Origin: Bacteroidales bacterium UBA3663
GTDB taxonomy: Bacteria; Bacteroidota; Bacteroidia; Bacteroidales; UBA3663
Length of the DNA stretch: 22,247 bases
Assembly: GCA_002373755.1 (NCBI GenBank)
Contig: DFJU01000010.1
Span: forward strand, 1-22,247
Direction: 5' to 3'
The notes under the pieces were generated by a model. The model did no database searches. It worked only from the letters and a program-made list of their open reading frames with translations, and had not been told where the DNA came from. Shown here in pieces: positions 8,108-16,238 of the stretch. How positions within the stretch are numbered: the stretch's first letter is position 1; each line of letters opens with the position of its first letter. The position numbers and the translations under genes are program-made.

Positions 8108-8980
8108 CAGACGAGCCCACCGCAAGATTTCGCTCAACGAAAATTTTCGGCCGTACATCAAAATGCCCGTGCGGTAGATCCGGGCTGACAGGCACAACAT
8201 TGCTATGGCCGATGCATATAGAACCAACAAACTGACAATCAGTTGATAAAGCGGCATCCCAGCTGTCACACGCGCCATCGCTACGACCGGAGACGTGAAG
8301 GGAATCATCGAACACCACAAGGCCAGATTTCCGTCTGGAGCCTGAAGTGAAAAGAGGCCGATCCACAGCGATGCGATGAGCAACAGATTGAGCGGCGCGA
8401 CGTATTGTCCGGCATCGGAGGCCTGATCGACGGCCGACCCGAATGACGCATAGATGCTCGCATAGAGCAGGTATCCGCCGATGAAATACAGGACAAATAC
8501 GGCGAAAATAGTCGCGTAGCGGAACGAAAACGGCATTGCGGACAACATTTCGACAATGCCAATAGGCAAAAACATCGCTCCCAACGCGAACAGAACGGCG
8601 AAAATGGCAATCTGCGTCATTCCGGCCAAGGCCACGCCGATGATTTTACCCGCAAGCAGTTCAACGGGACTGACGGCCGACACCAACACCTCGACGATGC
8701 GCGATGCCTTTTCTTCAACAACGCTGTTAATGATCTGTATGCTGTTGCTCATGACAAAAAGGAACGTCATGGTCGATAGCAGCGAGCCGAACAACATTGC
8801 AGATTCGGCTTCGGTCATTCCGGCAAACGTCTGCTCAAGATTTGCCACATCGCCCATCGCAGGCATAAAACCGAAGGCCACAAGCATGATGGCGGGGAAA
8901 AGCAGCGACGAGATGATGAACGACGGCCGACGCACCATTCCGCAATATTCGCGGCGCACGATTAGCTGGATTTTACGCAT
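8102..8980 (-). CDS. ABC-2 type transporter permease, NatB-like, compact form
   Basis: 292 aa integral membrane protein, the permease partner of the ATPase gene just upstream. Family signatures are VEEKASRIVEVLVSAVSP (about 88-105), PFTSPVVAMARV (about 227-238) and YRTGILMYGRK near the C-terminus. Hydrophobic segments lie near residues 20-40, 63-85, 108-137, 153-178, 196-213 and 243-268. Typical NatB-like permeases in this phylum run about 400-430 residues, with a large extracytoplasmic domain between the first and second membrane segments. Here only ~22 residues separate them, so that domain is missing. The ATG at 8980 overlaps the ATPase stop by 8 nt (ATGCGTAA), implying translational coupling. 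Substrate unknown; NatAB relatives export Na+ and others export different compounds. Confidence 0.87.
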   Translation of the reverse strand: MRKIQLIVRREYCGMVRRPSFIISSLLFPAIMLVAFGFMPAMGDVANLEQTFAGMTEAESAMLFGSLLSTMTFLFVMSNSIQIINSVVEEKASRIVEVLVSAVSPVELLAGKIIGVALAGMTQIAIFAVLFALGAMFLPIGIVEMLSAMPFSFRYATIFAVFVLYFIGGYLLYASIYASFGSAVDQASDAGQYVAPLNLLLIASLWIGLFSLQAPDGNLALWCSMIPFTSPVVAMARVTAGMPLYQLIVSLLVLYASAIAMLCLSARIYRTGILMYGRKFSLSEILRWARLR

Positions 8981-9836
8981 TGTCGGACGATGTTACAGAT
9001 TCAACATAAACCTCGTGCATCGACGGCAAAACCTCGCGGAAACCCGTCAGCGCATATCGGTCGTTCAATGCGGCAATGGCGTCGTGCATCGTTTCATCTG
9101 GCCGAATCGCGTAGTTGAACGACTTTCCATCGGCCGTAGTCACTTCAAGCACGTTTTTCTTGAACTTGCGGCGGATGTCGTCAACACAGCCCTGCAACAC
9201 CACTCGCGCGCGGTTCATCAGCGTTATTTCATCGCAAAGTGCCTCGACCGATGCCATATTGTGCGTCGAAAAAAGTATCGTAGCCCCTTCGTTGCGCAAT
9301 CGCAGGATTTCGCCCGTCAACTGGTCGGCATTAAGCGGATCGAAACCGGAAAATGGCTCGTCGAAAATGAGCAGTTGCGGCCGATGGACAACGGTCACGA
9401 TGAACTGAACCTTCTGTGCCATGCCCTTCGAGAGCTGTTCGACACGGCTGCCGGCCCACTGCACGAGGTTGAAGCGTTGCAGCCATTCGTCCATTTGGCA
9501 TCGGGCATCGGCGCGCGACAGACCACGCAATTGCGCGAAATAGAGAATCTCGTCGGCAACGGTCATCTTCTTGTAGAGGCCGCGTTCTTCGGGCATATAT
9601 CCGATGCGGCGCACATCTCCGTCGGACATCGGCCGGCCATCGAGCAGCACCTCGCCGCTGTCGGCACGCACTATGCGGTTAATGATTCGAAGCAACGTCG
9701 TCTTGCCGGCTCCATTCGGCCCCAAAAGTCCGTAAATCGATCCTTGTCGCACCGAAAAAGACACTCCATCGACGGCGACGTGTCCGGCAAAACTCTTGCT
9801 GACGTTGTTCAACTCCAATTGTCCACTGCCCACCAT
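8973..9836 (-). CDS. ABC transporter ATP-binding protein, NatA-like
   Basis: 287 aa from the ATG at 9836; a GTG three codons upstream (9845) is an alternative. From the ATG start the Walker A GPNGAGKTT is at about 39-47, the signature LSKGMAQKVQ at about 135-144 and Walker B LLIFDEP at about 155-161, followed by the usual STHNM switch. The ~80-residue C-terminal extension after the nucleotide-binding domain (KKNVLEVTTADGKSF onward) is typical of NatA/DrrA-type ATPases. The protein powers the neighbouring permease, probably as an exporter. It begins 18 bp after the aldo/keto reductase stop and overlaps the permease start by 8 nt, so it sits in the middle of the five-gene run. Function as an ABC ATPase is certain; the cargo is not. 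Confidence 0.94.
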   Translation of the reverse strand: MVGSGQLELNNVSKSFAGHVAVDGVSFSVRQGSIYGLLGPNGAGKTTLLRIINRIVRADSGEVLLDGRPMSDGDVRRIGYMPEERGLYKKMTVADEILYFAQLRGLSRADARCQMDEWLQRFNLVQWAGSRVEQLSKGMAQKVQFIVTVVHRPQLLIFDEPFSGFDPLNADQLTGEILRLRNEGATILFSTHNMASVEALCDEITLMNRARVVLQGCVDDIRRKFKKNVLEVTTADGKSFNYAIRPDETMHDAIAALNDRYALTGFREVLPSMHEVYVESVTSSDNA

Positions 9837-9854
9837 ACTTTGCACGACAAAAAC

Positions 9855-11276
9855 TTACTGCAACACATTCCGTCTCAGCTCTTCGACACGTTCGGCAATG
9901 CGGTGCAGCTCATACGGGATGCGGATATTCTGCGGACAATGCGGCCTGCACATTCCGCACGAGATGCAGTGGTCGGCCTGACGCACCGACGGCACAGCGC
10001 GGTCGTAGCTGATGAGGTACTGCTTGCGCAGACGCTGGTACTCGGGGTCTTGCAGATTGTTGGGCACAGTGCCCTCGTTGACCATCTTGTTGTAGTGCAG
10101 CAGGATGCTGGGAATGTCCAGTCCGTATGGACACGGCATACAGTATTTACAGTCGTTGCACGGGACAATCGGGTACTTCAGGTAGAGCTGTGCAATTTCT
10201 TCGAGGTAGGCCAAATCGTCGTCGGTGAGCGGCTCCAGCGGACAGAAAGTGCGCAAATTGTCCTGCAAGTGCTCCATATAGGTCATGCCCGACAGCGCAG
10301 TCATCACGCCCGGATAGGTGCCGCAGAAACGGAATGCCCACGAGGCCACACTTCCGCGCGAGTCACGTTGGTGCAGATTGTTGACGATGTGGACAGGCAT
10401 CTTGGTCAGTCGGCCGCCCAAAAGCGGTTCCATGATGACGACCGGGATGTTGCGCTTTGCCAGTTCGCCGTACAGATATTCAGCGTTGACGTTGCGGCGG
10501 TTCTGCTCCTTGGCGTGCTTCCAATCCACGTAGTTCATCTGAATCTGCACGAAGTCCCAATGGTATTTGCCCTCGTCCATCCACTTCAGCATCGTATCGA
10601 ACACCTCGACGTCGCCATGGAACGAGAATCCGAGATTGCGGATCAAGCCCTTCTCCTTCTGTTCGACGAGCCAGTCGAGGATGCCGTTGTTCATGTATCG
10701 GCTGTTGAAGTTGTCCATGCCGCCCTGTCCGATGGCGTGCAGCAGCAGGTAGTCAACATAATCGACCTGCAGGAACTTCAGCGAGTTGCGGAACATCTGC
10801 TGCGATGCCTCGCGCGACCACGTCTGCGGCGCAAAGTTCGACAACTTTGTGGCCACGTAGTAGCTCTCGCGCGGATGGCGGTGCAGTGCGATGCCGGTCG
10901 CCTCCTCCGAATGACCCTTGCAATAGGCCGGACTCGTGTCGAAGTAGTTCACGCCGTGCGCGATGGCATAATCGACAAGTTCGTTGACGCGCTCCTGGTC
11001 AATGTCGTTGCCGTCAGGCCGCGTCGAACCGCCCGGCACGGTTGGCAGACGCATCATGCCGTAGCCGAGCAGCGACACCTTTTCGCCCTTCTGATTCAGT
11101 CGATAGGTCATTTCGCCGATGGGTTTCTCGCCCGATGTGGCACTTCCCAACACGGCATCGGCCGCAACCTTAGTGCCAGCACCGCCCGTGCAACTTTCAA
11201 GAGCTGCCGACGCGCCGACCACAGCAGCCGCAGCGCCGAAACGCTTCAAAAATTCTCGTCTATCAATCTGTTTCAT
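9855..11276 (-). CDS. Tat-signal aldo/keto reductase with two 4Fe-4S motifs
   Basis: 473 aa from the ATG at 11276. The N-terminus MKQIDRREFLKRFG with an Ala-rich stretch is a twin-arginine export signal, with Cys29 in ALESC as a possible but atypical lipobox. The aldo/keto reductase barrel shows the catalytic tetrad: Asp113 in FDTSPAY, Tyr118, Lys144 in VATKLS and His180 in LLHAIG. The C-terminus carries two cysteine sets: CxxCxxCxxC at 373-382 (CNDCKYCMPC) and CxxCxxCxxxCP at 437-448. A tandem cysteine arrangement after an AKR barrel is known in Bacteroidota proteins. The gene starts 6 bp after the polyferredoxin stop, so the two are almost certainly made together. The substrate is unknown; export implies electrons may come from the Fe-S partner rather than cytoplasmic NADPH. 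Confidence 0.88.
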   Translation of the reverse strand: MKQIDRREFLKRFGAAAAVVGASAALESCTGGAGTKVAADAVLGSATSGEKPIGEMTYRLNQKGEKVSLLGYGMMRLPTVPGGSTRPDGNDIDQERVNELVDYAIAHGVNYFDTSPAYCKGHSEEATGIALHRHPRESYYVATKLSNFAPQTWSREASQQMFRNSLKFLQVDYVDYLLLHAIGQGGMDNFNSRYMNNGILDWLVEQKEKGLIRNLGFSFHGDVEVFDTMLKWMDEGKYHWDFVQIQMNYVDWKHAKEQNRRNVNAEYLYGELAKRNIPVVIMEPLLGGRLTKMPVHIVNNLHQRDSRGSVASWAFRFCGTYPGVMTALSGMTYMEHLQDNLRTFCPLEPLTDDDLAYLEEIAQLYLKYPIVPCNDCKYCMPCPYGLDIPSILLHYNKMVNEGTVPNNLQDPEYQRLRKQYLISYDRAVPSVRQADHCISCGMCRPHCPQNIRIPYELHRIAERVEELRRNVLQ

Positions 11277-11282
11277 AGCCAA

Positions 11283-12815
11283 TTAGATTTCGCGTTGAAC
11301 TTCAATACCCTCGACGTGGATGGCCGAGAACGGACGTACCGGACACAAATGTTCGCACGCACCGCAGCCGATGCACCTCTCGTCATCGACCGACGGCACA
11401 CGCAATGCGTTCGGTCCGGAATCTTCGCCCAACGGAACCATCGTGATTGCGCCCGTCGGACAGTGTGTCGCACAGTTGCCGCACCTCTCCTCCATCGCCA
11501 CCGGCAGGCAGTTTTCGCGTACCCAGACGGCGCGGCCGATCTTCAGGCTCGACTTGCGCTGCATCTTCTCTTCGTGCGTCTTGCCCAACGGCAGAATTGC
11601 GCCGGCCGGACAGACATCGCTGCACGCATGGCACTCCGGACGGCAATGGTTCACCTCGTAGCTCATCGTCGGCTGCAGATAGTGCAGCAGGCCGGTCGAT
11701 GGGTGCAACACGCCATTCGGACAGGCCGACACACACAACTGGCAACCCGTGCAATGCTGTTGCAGGTTCTTGAGCGACAATGCACCAGGCGGGCATATCG
11801 GGGTCTGTCGCTCGTAGCGCTTCTTGTCTTCGATGACGGCCAATCCACCGTCGGTCACCTTATCGACCGCCTTCAGTTGCGAGGCTGCGGCCAATGTCAC
11901 AGCCGTGGTCAACATCGTGCGACGGGTGGCATCGACCGTAACCTTTTCATCTTTCGTTGTTGTGGCCGATGCCTTTATCTTGCCGAACGAGATAGCATCC
12001 TTGTGGCACACCTCAAGGCAGTTGAAGCAGTCGATGCAGCGCGAATTATCGACAAAGCAACGCTTGGAATCGATGGCCATCGACTTGCACTTGTGCTCGC
12101 ACAGGCCGCACTTCACGCACTTGTCGGCGTCGATGTGGATGCGCATCACGGCGCGTCGGCCAAGCAGACCCAACACCGTGCCGACCGGACAGATGTTGTT
12201 GCAGTAGAATCGGCCACCGACAATCGTGCTCACAATCAGGATGGCCAATGTGACGGCCGACGTGACGAGCAACGCGAGGTCAAACTGCGTCCATGTGACG
12301 TGCCAGAACGCGAAACTGTCACGCTCGGCTGCGGCATCGGCCAAAATGTCGTTCACCCAAAGCGCAACGGGACGAAAAATCGACGTAGCGATGCGGCCGT
12401 ATGAACTGTAGGGCGCGAGCCATTGGACAACAAAACCACCGCCCACGACGATGCCGACACACAGCACTGCCAAAATGGCCAACCGCATCCAATGCGTCCA
12501 GCGTGGAGCCCAGAAATGGTATAGGCCGATCTTCTTCTTCGTGCGCAGACGGTGCACCCAGTCGGCCACATGAATCATGCCGTCCTGCATGACGCCCAGC
12601 GGACAAATCACCGAACAATAGATGCGGCCGATGAGCATCGTGACGACCACCCAAAGGACCGTTACTCCGACGTTGGCCGCCAACACGGCAGGCAAGAACT
12701 GGATTTTGGCCATCCAGCCGAACCAAAGTCGCGTAGCACCCGTCAAATCGAGGAAAAGGACGGTGATGCACAGCCAAAAGACGATGGCCAATGCAATTCG
12801 AGTTTTTCTTAACAT
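11283..12815 (-). CDS. Fused NapH/NapG-like membrane polyferredoxin
   Basis: 510 aa from the ATG at 12815; upstream in-frame TTG codons exist, but this ATG starts directly on the first membrane helix (MLRKTRIALAIVFW). The N-terminal half has about five hydrophobic segments and two NapH-type motifs, YCSVICPLGVMQD (66-78) and YCNNICPVGTVLG (204-216). Two ferredoxin sites follow: C233/236/239/243 and C260/263/266/270. At 298-299 an Arg pair followed by a hydrophobic run (RRTMLTTAVTLAAA) resembles the Tat signal that begins free NapG proteins. The rest then matches NapG: CPPGAL, then C355/358/361/365, C391/395/398/402, C445/448/452 and C481/484/487/491. NapGH pass quinol electrons to exported reductases. 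The next gene, an exported Fe-S aldo/keto reductase, begins 6 bp later, which suggests a donor-acceptor pair. Confidence 0.87.
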   Translation of the reverse strand: MLRKTRIALAIVFWLCITVLFLDLTGATRLWFGWMAKIQFLPAVLAANVGVTVLWVVVTMLIGRIYCSVICPLGVMQDGMIHVADWVHRLRTKKKIGLYHFWAPRWTHWMRLAILAVLCVGIVVGGGFVVQWLAPYSSYGRIATSIFRPVALWVNDILADAAAERDSFAFWHVTWTQFDLALLVTSAVTLAILIVSTIVGGRFYCNNICPVGTVLGLLGRRAVMRIHIDADKCVKCGLCEHKCKSMAIDSKRCFVDNSRCIDCFNCLEVCHKDAISFGKIKASATTTKDEKVTVDATRRTMLTTAVTLAAASQLKAVDKVTDGGLAVIEDKKRYERQTPICPPGALSLKNLQQHCTGCQLCVSACPNGVLHPSTGLLHYLQPTMSYEVNHCRPECHACSDVCPAGAILPLGKTHEEKMQRKSSLKIGRAVWVRENCLPVAMEERCGNCATHCPTGAITMVPLGEDSGPNALRVPSVDDERCIGCGACEHLCPVRPFSAIHVEGIEVQREI

Positions 12816-13030
12816 AAGCAAAAGAGCATTGAATGGCGACAGCTTTCCGTCGTACGCAAAAAAAGACAAGCAACTACCTGCTACGCGGATTCTGTCTGTC
12901 CGTTTTCAAGGTTATTAGAAAAGTGGGAATAAAAAAATTGGTACTAAAAAAATATCTTTCAATCTGCATCCTCCCGAATTCTCCTCAGCGCGAGGAGAAT
13001 TGTTGGGAAAATGCTTTTTTCTGCTTCAAA
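12816..13030. other. 215-bp intergenic region between the polyferredoxin operon and dnaJ
   Basis: No convincing gene is present. It must hold the promoter of the leftward polyferredoxin operon, but I see no clean TAnnTTTG on the minus strand; TCTTTTTTTG near 12860 is only a partial match. It contains the dnaJ terminator (12977-13001), several A/T homopolymer runs and one GCTACGCG element at 12880-12887. Confidence 0.6.
12977..13001 (-). terminator. Intrinsic terminator downstream of dnaJ
   Basis: A perfect 10-bp stem pairs AATTCTCCTC (12977-12986) with GAGGAGAATT (12992-13001) around a 5-nt loop. Nearby CCC and GGG could extend it after a small bulge. It begins 29 nt beyond the dnaJ stop on the minus strand; the run of U's (complement of A7 around 12946-12955) is displaced by roughly 20 nt, so it is not a textbook terminator. 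Confidence 0.6.
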
Positions 13031-14218
13031 TCAGCTGAACATCGAACGCACCTTCTGGCGGAACTTGTCGAAGAGCGACGGCGTCGGGTTGATGTTCTTG
13101 TGCGACTTCAGTTCGGTGATGAGCTTCTTCTCCTCATCGTCGAGCTTCTCCGGCACATAGACGCCTACATTGACAATCAAATCGCCCTTGCCATAGTGAT
13201 TGACCGTTGGCAGACCCTGTCCGGCCAAACGAATCTGCGTGTTGGGCTGCGTACCTGGAGCAATCTTGATGGTCTGTGTGCCGTTCACCAACGGGATTTC
13301 GACCTCGCCACCCAAAGCGGCCGTCGGGAAGTCGAGCAACAGCGAATAGATCAGCATGTTGTCCTGTCGGATGAAGGTATCCTGCTTCTCCTCTTCAATC
13401 AAGACGAAGAGGTCGCCCTTGCCGCCACCACGTCGTCCGGCATTGCCATAGCCCTGAAGGTTGAGCTGCATTCCATCCTCCACGCCGGCCGGAATCTTGA
13501 CGGTAATCGTCTCCTCGCCCATCACGACGCCTTCGCCGTTGCAATGCGAACAGCGCGTCTTGATTCGCTTGCCCGTGCCCTGACAGTCGGGGCAAATGAC
13601 CTCTGTCTGGCCTACGCCGAACAGCGTGCGGACCTGCTTGATGAGACGTCCACGACCTGAACACTTCGGACAACGCTCCAGTTCCGTGCCGTCTTTTGCG
13701 CCCGTACCGTTGCAGTGCTGGCATGGCACATATTTCTTGACTTTCAGATGCTTCTCGACACCGTTTTGAACATCGGCCAACGATACTTTGACGCGTACCC
13801 TGATGCTCGAACCTCGCGTAGAACCGCCTTCATCCTCGTCGCCAAAGAAACTGCTGAAGCCGCCACCGCCGCCGAAGTTGACCTTGAAACCGCCGCCCGA
13901 TGCGCCATGGAAGAATGAGTTGAAGATGTCGAACGGATCGAAACCGGCTCCACCGCCGCCACCGAATCCGCCGCCTTCCAGACCTTCGAATCCGAACTGG
14001 TCGTAGCGGGCGCGCTTGTTCTGGTCGCTCAGCACCTCGTATGCCTCGGCGCACTGCTTGAATTTCTCTTCGGCCTCTTTCTTCTCTTCATCCGACTTGC
14101 CCGACTGGCGGTCCGGATGGTATTTGATTGCCAATTTCTTGTAGGCTTTCTTGATTTCCTCTTCAGTGGCGTTTTTGTTCACGCCCAACACCTCATAATA
14201 GTCTTGTTTTTGTGCCAT
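13031..14218 (-). CDS. dnaJ: Chaperone DnaJ (Hsp40)
   Basis: 395 aa, a complete type I DnaJ. The J domain (about 5-72) carries the HPD motif at 34-36 that stimulates DnaK ATPase. A Gly/Phe-rich linker spans about 78-125. The zinc-binding domain has four CxxCxGxG repeats: CQHCNGTG (166-), CPKCSGRG (183-), CPDCQGTG (209-) and CSHCNGEG (223-). The C-terminal substrate-binding region follows, ending [12 protein letters not shown]. It works in the cytoplasm with DnaK and GrpE in protein folding. The start at 14218 gives the canonical [13 protein letters not shown]. grpE, which often precedes dnaJ in Bacteroidota, is not present; an HD-domain gene lies 87 bp upstream instead. A stem-loop follows the stop. 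Confidence 0.97.
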   Translation of the reverse strand: MAQKQDYYEVLGVNKNATEEEIKKAYKKLAIKYHPDRQSGKSDEEKKEAEEKFKQCAEAYEVLSDQNKRARYDQFGFEGLEGGGFGGGGGAGFDPFDIFNSFFHGASGGGFKVNFGGGGGFSSFFGDEDEGGSTRGSSIRVRVKVSLADVQNGVEKHLKVKKYVPCQHCNGTGAKDGTELERCPKCSGRGRLIKQVRTLFGVGQTEVICPDCQGTGKRIKTRCSHCNGEGVVMGEETITVKIPAGVEDGMQLNLQGYGNAGRRGGGKGDLFVLIEEEKQDTFIRQDNMLIYSLLLDFPTAALGGEVEIPLVNGTQTIKIAPGTQPNTQIRLAGQGLPTVNHYGKGDLIVNVGVYVPEKLDDEEKKLITELKSHKNINPTPSLFDKFRQKVRSMFS

Positions 14219-14253
14219 AACAGCTATGTTTACCTTAATTCTTTTTCATTTTC

Positions 14254-14297
14254 GGCCGATGGTGCAGCAAAATCAGTGCCACGCAATGGCATCGGCC
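14254..14297. repeat. Inverted repeat between the HD gene and dnaJ
   Basis: GGCCGATG (14254-14261) pairs with CATCGGCC (14290-14297) over a 28-nt spacer. It lies between the HD gene stop and the dnaJ start. It could be a terminator or leader structure, but this octamer is also very common inside genes of this genome, so chance pairing is possible. Confidence 0.35.
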
Positions 14298-14305
14298 ATA
14301 AAACC

Positions 14306-14887
14306 TTACGAATTGCCCAACGGGACGTTGAACGTGTCACAAAGTTCGGCAAAACGCTCGACCGTGCCAGTCCCGAATTTCCGCATCGAGGCCAGGACGC
14401 GCTCCATCGGCTTCTCCTTGTCGGGCGACGACTTCGAGTAGAATTTGTCGGCCAGACAGACCAGTTTCTCCTCCACCGTCTCTGGCAGCAAGTCCCTGTC
14501 ATGCGGCAGCGGGAGGTCTTGGCCGATGATATCCTCGCGGGTCAGACCGGCTCCAGTGTGCCGCTCGCAGATTCGGGCATACGGCTCCAGATCTACTCCA
14601 TTTTCAGCCCCAAATTCGCGTAGCATCCGCGCACCGATTGTCCCATGCAGCAGATACGGTTCCGTCCCCTCGCAATGGATGCTCGGAGCATCGCACCGGA
14701 TGATGCCGATGTCGTGCAGCATCGCGCCATCGTTGACCAGCTGAACATTGATGTCCAGACCGTTCAACGCGGGATTTGCCAAAATCGACAAAGCCTTGTC
14801 ACGGACCTGTGAACTGTGCTGGATGAGGAGTCGGCGCAAAGGAGTATCTTCGGGGTAAAAATGACGGATTATGTCAAGAGCATTCAT
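14306..14887 (-). CDS. HD-domain phosphohydrolase
   Basis: 193 aa soluble protein with the full set of HD-superfamily metal ligands: His24 (IQHSSQVRD), the His58-Asp59 pair in AMLHDIGI, His81 (LHGTIGARM), His110 (ICERHTGAG) and Asp147 (CLADKFYSK). The additional histidines between the HD pair and the final Asp resemble HDIG-type enzymes that hydrolyse nucleotides or phosphate esters. Relatives are usually annotated only as HD-domain proteins, and the substrate cannot be read here. The ATG at 14887 (MNALDIIRHF) is the natural start, since it places the first His correctly. A TAnnTTTG -7 element on the minus strand lies at 14953-14960, about 65 nt upstream. dnaJ follows 87 bp downstream on the same strand. 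Confidence 0.88.
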   Translation of the reverse strand: MNALDIIRHFYPEDTPLRRLLIQHSSQVRDKALSILANPALNGLDINVQLVNDGAMLHDIGIIRCDAPSIHCEGTEPYLLHGTIGARMLREFGAENGVDLEPYARICERHTGAGLTREDIIGQDLPLPHDRDLLPETVEEKLVCLADKFYSKSSPDKEKPMERVLASMRKFGTGTVERFAELCDTFNVPLGNS

Positions 14888-14916
14888 TGTTCAACCTGCT
14901 TTTCAAACTAAGAAAT

Positions 14917-14947
14917 TTTGCAGTCTTATTTTTTTTATTTTACTTTG
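14917..14947 (+). promoter_or_regulatory. Promoter of the NamZ-like lipoprotein gene
   Basis: TTTG (14917-14920) is followed after 19 nt by TTACTTTG (14940-14947), one mismatch from the Bacteroidota -7 consensus TAnnTTTG. The predicted start near 14954 leaves a leader of about 30 nt before the ATG at 14985. Confidence 0.6.
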
Positions 14948-14952
14948 CGGCG

Positions 14953-14960
14953 CAAATATA
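14953..14960 (-). promoter_or_regulatory. Divergent -7 element for the HD-domain gene
   Basis: TATATTTG on the minus strand (14960-14953) matches TAnnTTTG exactly. No TTTG lies at the preferred 19-nt distance (the nearest is 10 nt away). It sits back to back with the plus-strand -7 element, the two forming the palindrome TTTGC-GGC-GCAAA. Confidence 0.5.
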
Positions 14961-14984
14961 GAGATTTTTCCAAAAAATCGCACA

Positions 14985-16211
14985 ATGTACTTCAAGTTTT
15001 CATCTTTTTTGGCTCTTCTGCTTTTCACTTTTACACAGATGTCGAGCTGCACCGCCCAAAACCAAAAAGCAGCCCAAACGGAGCCATCGCAAAGTTCTCA
15101 AATGCCCATTTTGCAGACAGGCGCCGAAAGGATGAACGAATACCTTCCACTGTTGAAAAATAGGCGGACAGCATTGCTGGTCAACCAGACTTCTGTCGTC
15201 AAAAACGCTGACGGACAATTTGTTCCGTTGGCCGACACCTTGATTTCGCTCGACGTTGATGTCCGATTTCTGATGACGCCCGAACACGGATTGAAAGGCA
15301 CAGTGAGCGCAGGCGATGCTGTCGGCGACGGCCAATACGACAAGCGGCGCAACATCCCCGTCCGCTCACTCTATGGCAAAAACAAGAAACCGCAGCCAGA
15401 ATGGCTCGACGAGGTCGATTGTGTCGTGTTCGATGTGCAGGATGTCGGATGTCGCTTTTACACCTATCTGTCAACGCTTTACTACCTTCTGCAGGCCTGC
15501 GGCGAATGTGGCAAGGACGTCATTGTGCTCGACCGCCCGAACCCTCACGACACCATCGACGGCCCCGTGCTCGAGCCTCAATTCCGATCGTTCGTCGGCA
15601 TGGTCGAAGTTCCGTTGTTGCATGGTTGCACATTGGGAGAACTTGCCCGCATGATGGTCGGAGAAAAATGGATTGGCGACAAAACTCCGTCGCTGACCGT
15701 CATTCCCGTGTCCGGCTGGAAGCATGGCGACGACTATTCCCTGCCGATTGCACCATCGCCGAACCTGCGCACCGACCACGCAATCCGCCTCTACCCCAGC
15801 CTATGCCTGTTTGAGGCGACAGAAATCAGCGTCGGACGTGGCACTGATTGGCCATTCGAAGTGCTTGGACATCCGACACTGCGCGGCAATTTTTCGTTCA
15901 CTCCACACGAATGCGAAGCCGCCACGCGACCACTTCAGGAAGGCAAAATCTGCAACGGATTCGATTTGCGGACGACGCAATTAGAGAAAGGTTTTCACCT
16001 GCAATGGTTGCTGGAATGTCATCGGCAAATGCACAACGCCACGCAACCGACCTGCTGGATAACGCAGCCAACTTTTTTCGACCGTCTGGCCGGCACGAAC
16101 CAACTACGCGAGCAAATCGGCAGCGGACTTCAGGAATCTGAAATTCGGGCCACATGGCAGAACGATTTGGAAAAATATCGAAAAATTCGTTCACAATACA
16201 TTCTATATTAG
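14985..16211 (+). CDS. NamZ-like exo-beta-N-acetylmuramidase lipoprotein (GH171, DUF1343)
   Basis: 408 aa from the ATG at 14985; the open frame extends upstream but this start gives a lipoprotein signal (MYFKFSSFLALLLFTFTQMSSC, Cys22). The family core is clear: ALLVNQTSVV (63-72), RFLMTPEHGLKG (94-105, with Glu100 in the conserved PEHG motif), VVFDVQDVGCRFYTY (147-161) and VLDRPNPH (181-188). DUF1343 proteins are now classed as GH171; the founding member NamZ releases MurNAc from the non-reducing end of peptidoglycan fragments. The likely role is therefore cell-wall turnover or muropeptide recycling in the envelope. Transcription probably starts at the promoter at 14917-14947. A TamB-like gene begins 27 bp downstream, so the two may be co-transcribed. 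Confidence 0.88.
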   Translation: MYFKFSSFLALLLFTFTQMSSCTAQNQKAAQTEPSQSSQMPILQTGAERMNEYLPLLKNRRTALLVNQTSVVKNADGQFVPLADTLISLDVDVRFLMTPEHGLKGTVSAGDAVGDGQYDKRRNIPVRSLYGKNKKPQPEWLDEVDCVVFDVQDVGCRFYTYLSTLYYLLQACGECGKDVIVLDRPNPHDTIDGPVLEPQFRSFVGMVEVPLLHGCTLGELARMMVGEKWIGDKTPSLTVIPVSGWKHGDDYSLPIAPSPNLRTDHAIRLYPSLCLFEATEISVGRGTDWPFEVLGHPTLRGNFSFTPHECEAATRPLQEGKICNGFDLRTTQLEKGFHLQWLLECHRQMHNATQPTCWITQPTFFDRLAGTNQLREQIGSGLQESEIRATWQNDLEKYRKIRSQYILY

Positions 16212-16238
16212 CGAGCTACGCGATTTTTTCATCCCCAA

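Noticed and set aside
8556..12404. A 1282-codon open frame on the plus strand opposite the permease, ATPase, aldo/keto reductase and polyferredoxin genes
   Set aside because: It is codon-aligned with the ATPase, reductase and polyferredoxin genes, which share one frame, so its stops would require TTA, CTA or TCA in those genes and these codons are rare there. The translation has no recognisable domain, while the minus-strand genes have complete motifs.
12816..12869. TTG start of the polyferredoxin 18 codons upstream
   Set aside because: The extension (SFFAYDGKLSPF...) adds no family feature, and an ATG at 12815 begins directly at the first membrane helix.
14871..14984. Upstream extension of the NamZ-like gene from 14871
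   Set aside because: It would include the promoter and overlap the HD gene start; the ATG at 14985 gives a normal lipoprotein signal.
16179..16228. Terminator between the NamZ-like and TamB-like genes using the CTACGCGATTTTTT sequence
   Set aside because: Only one arm of the element is present; the upstream AAAAATTCG gives a poor, mismatched stem. The two genes probably share a transcript.
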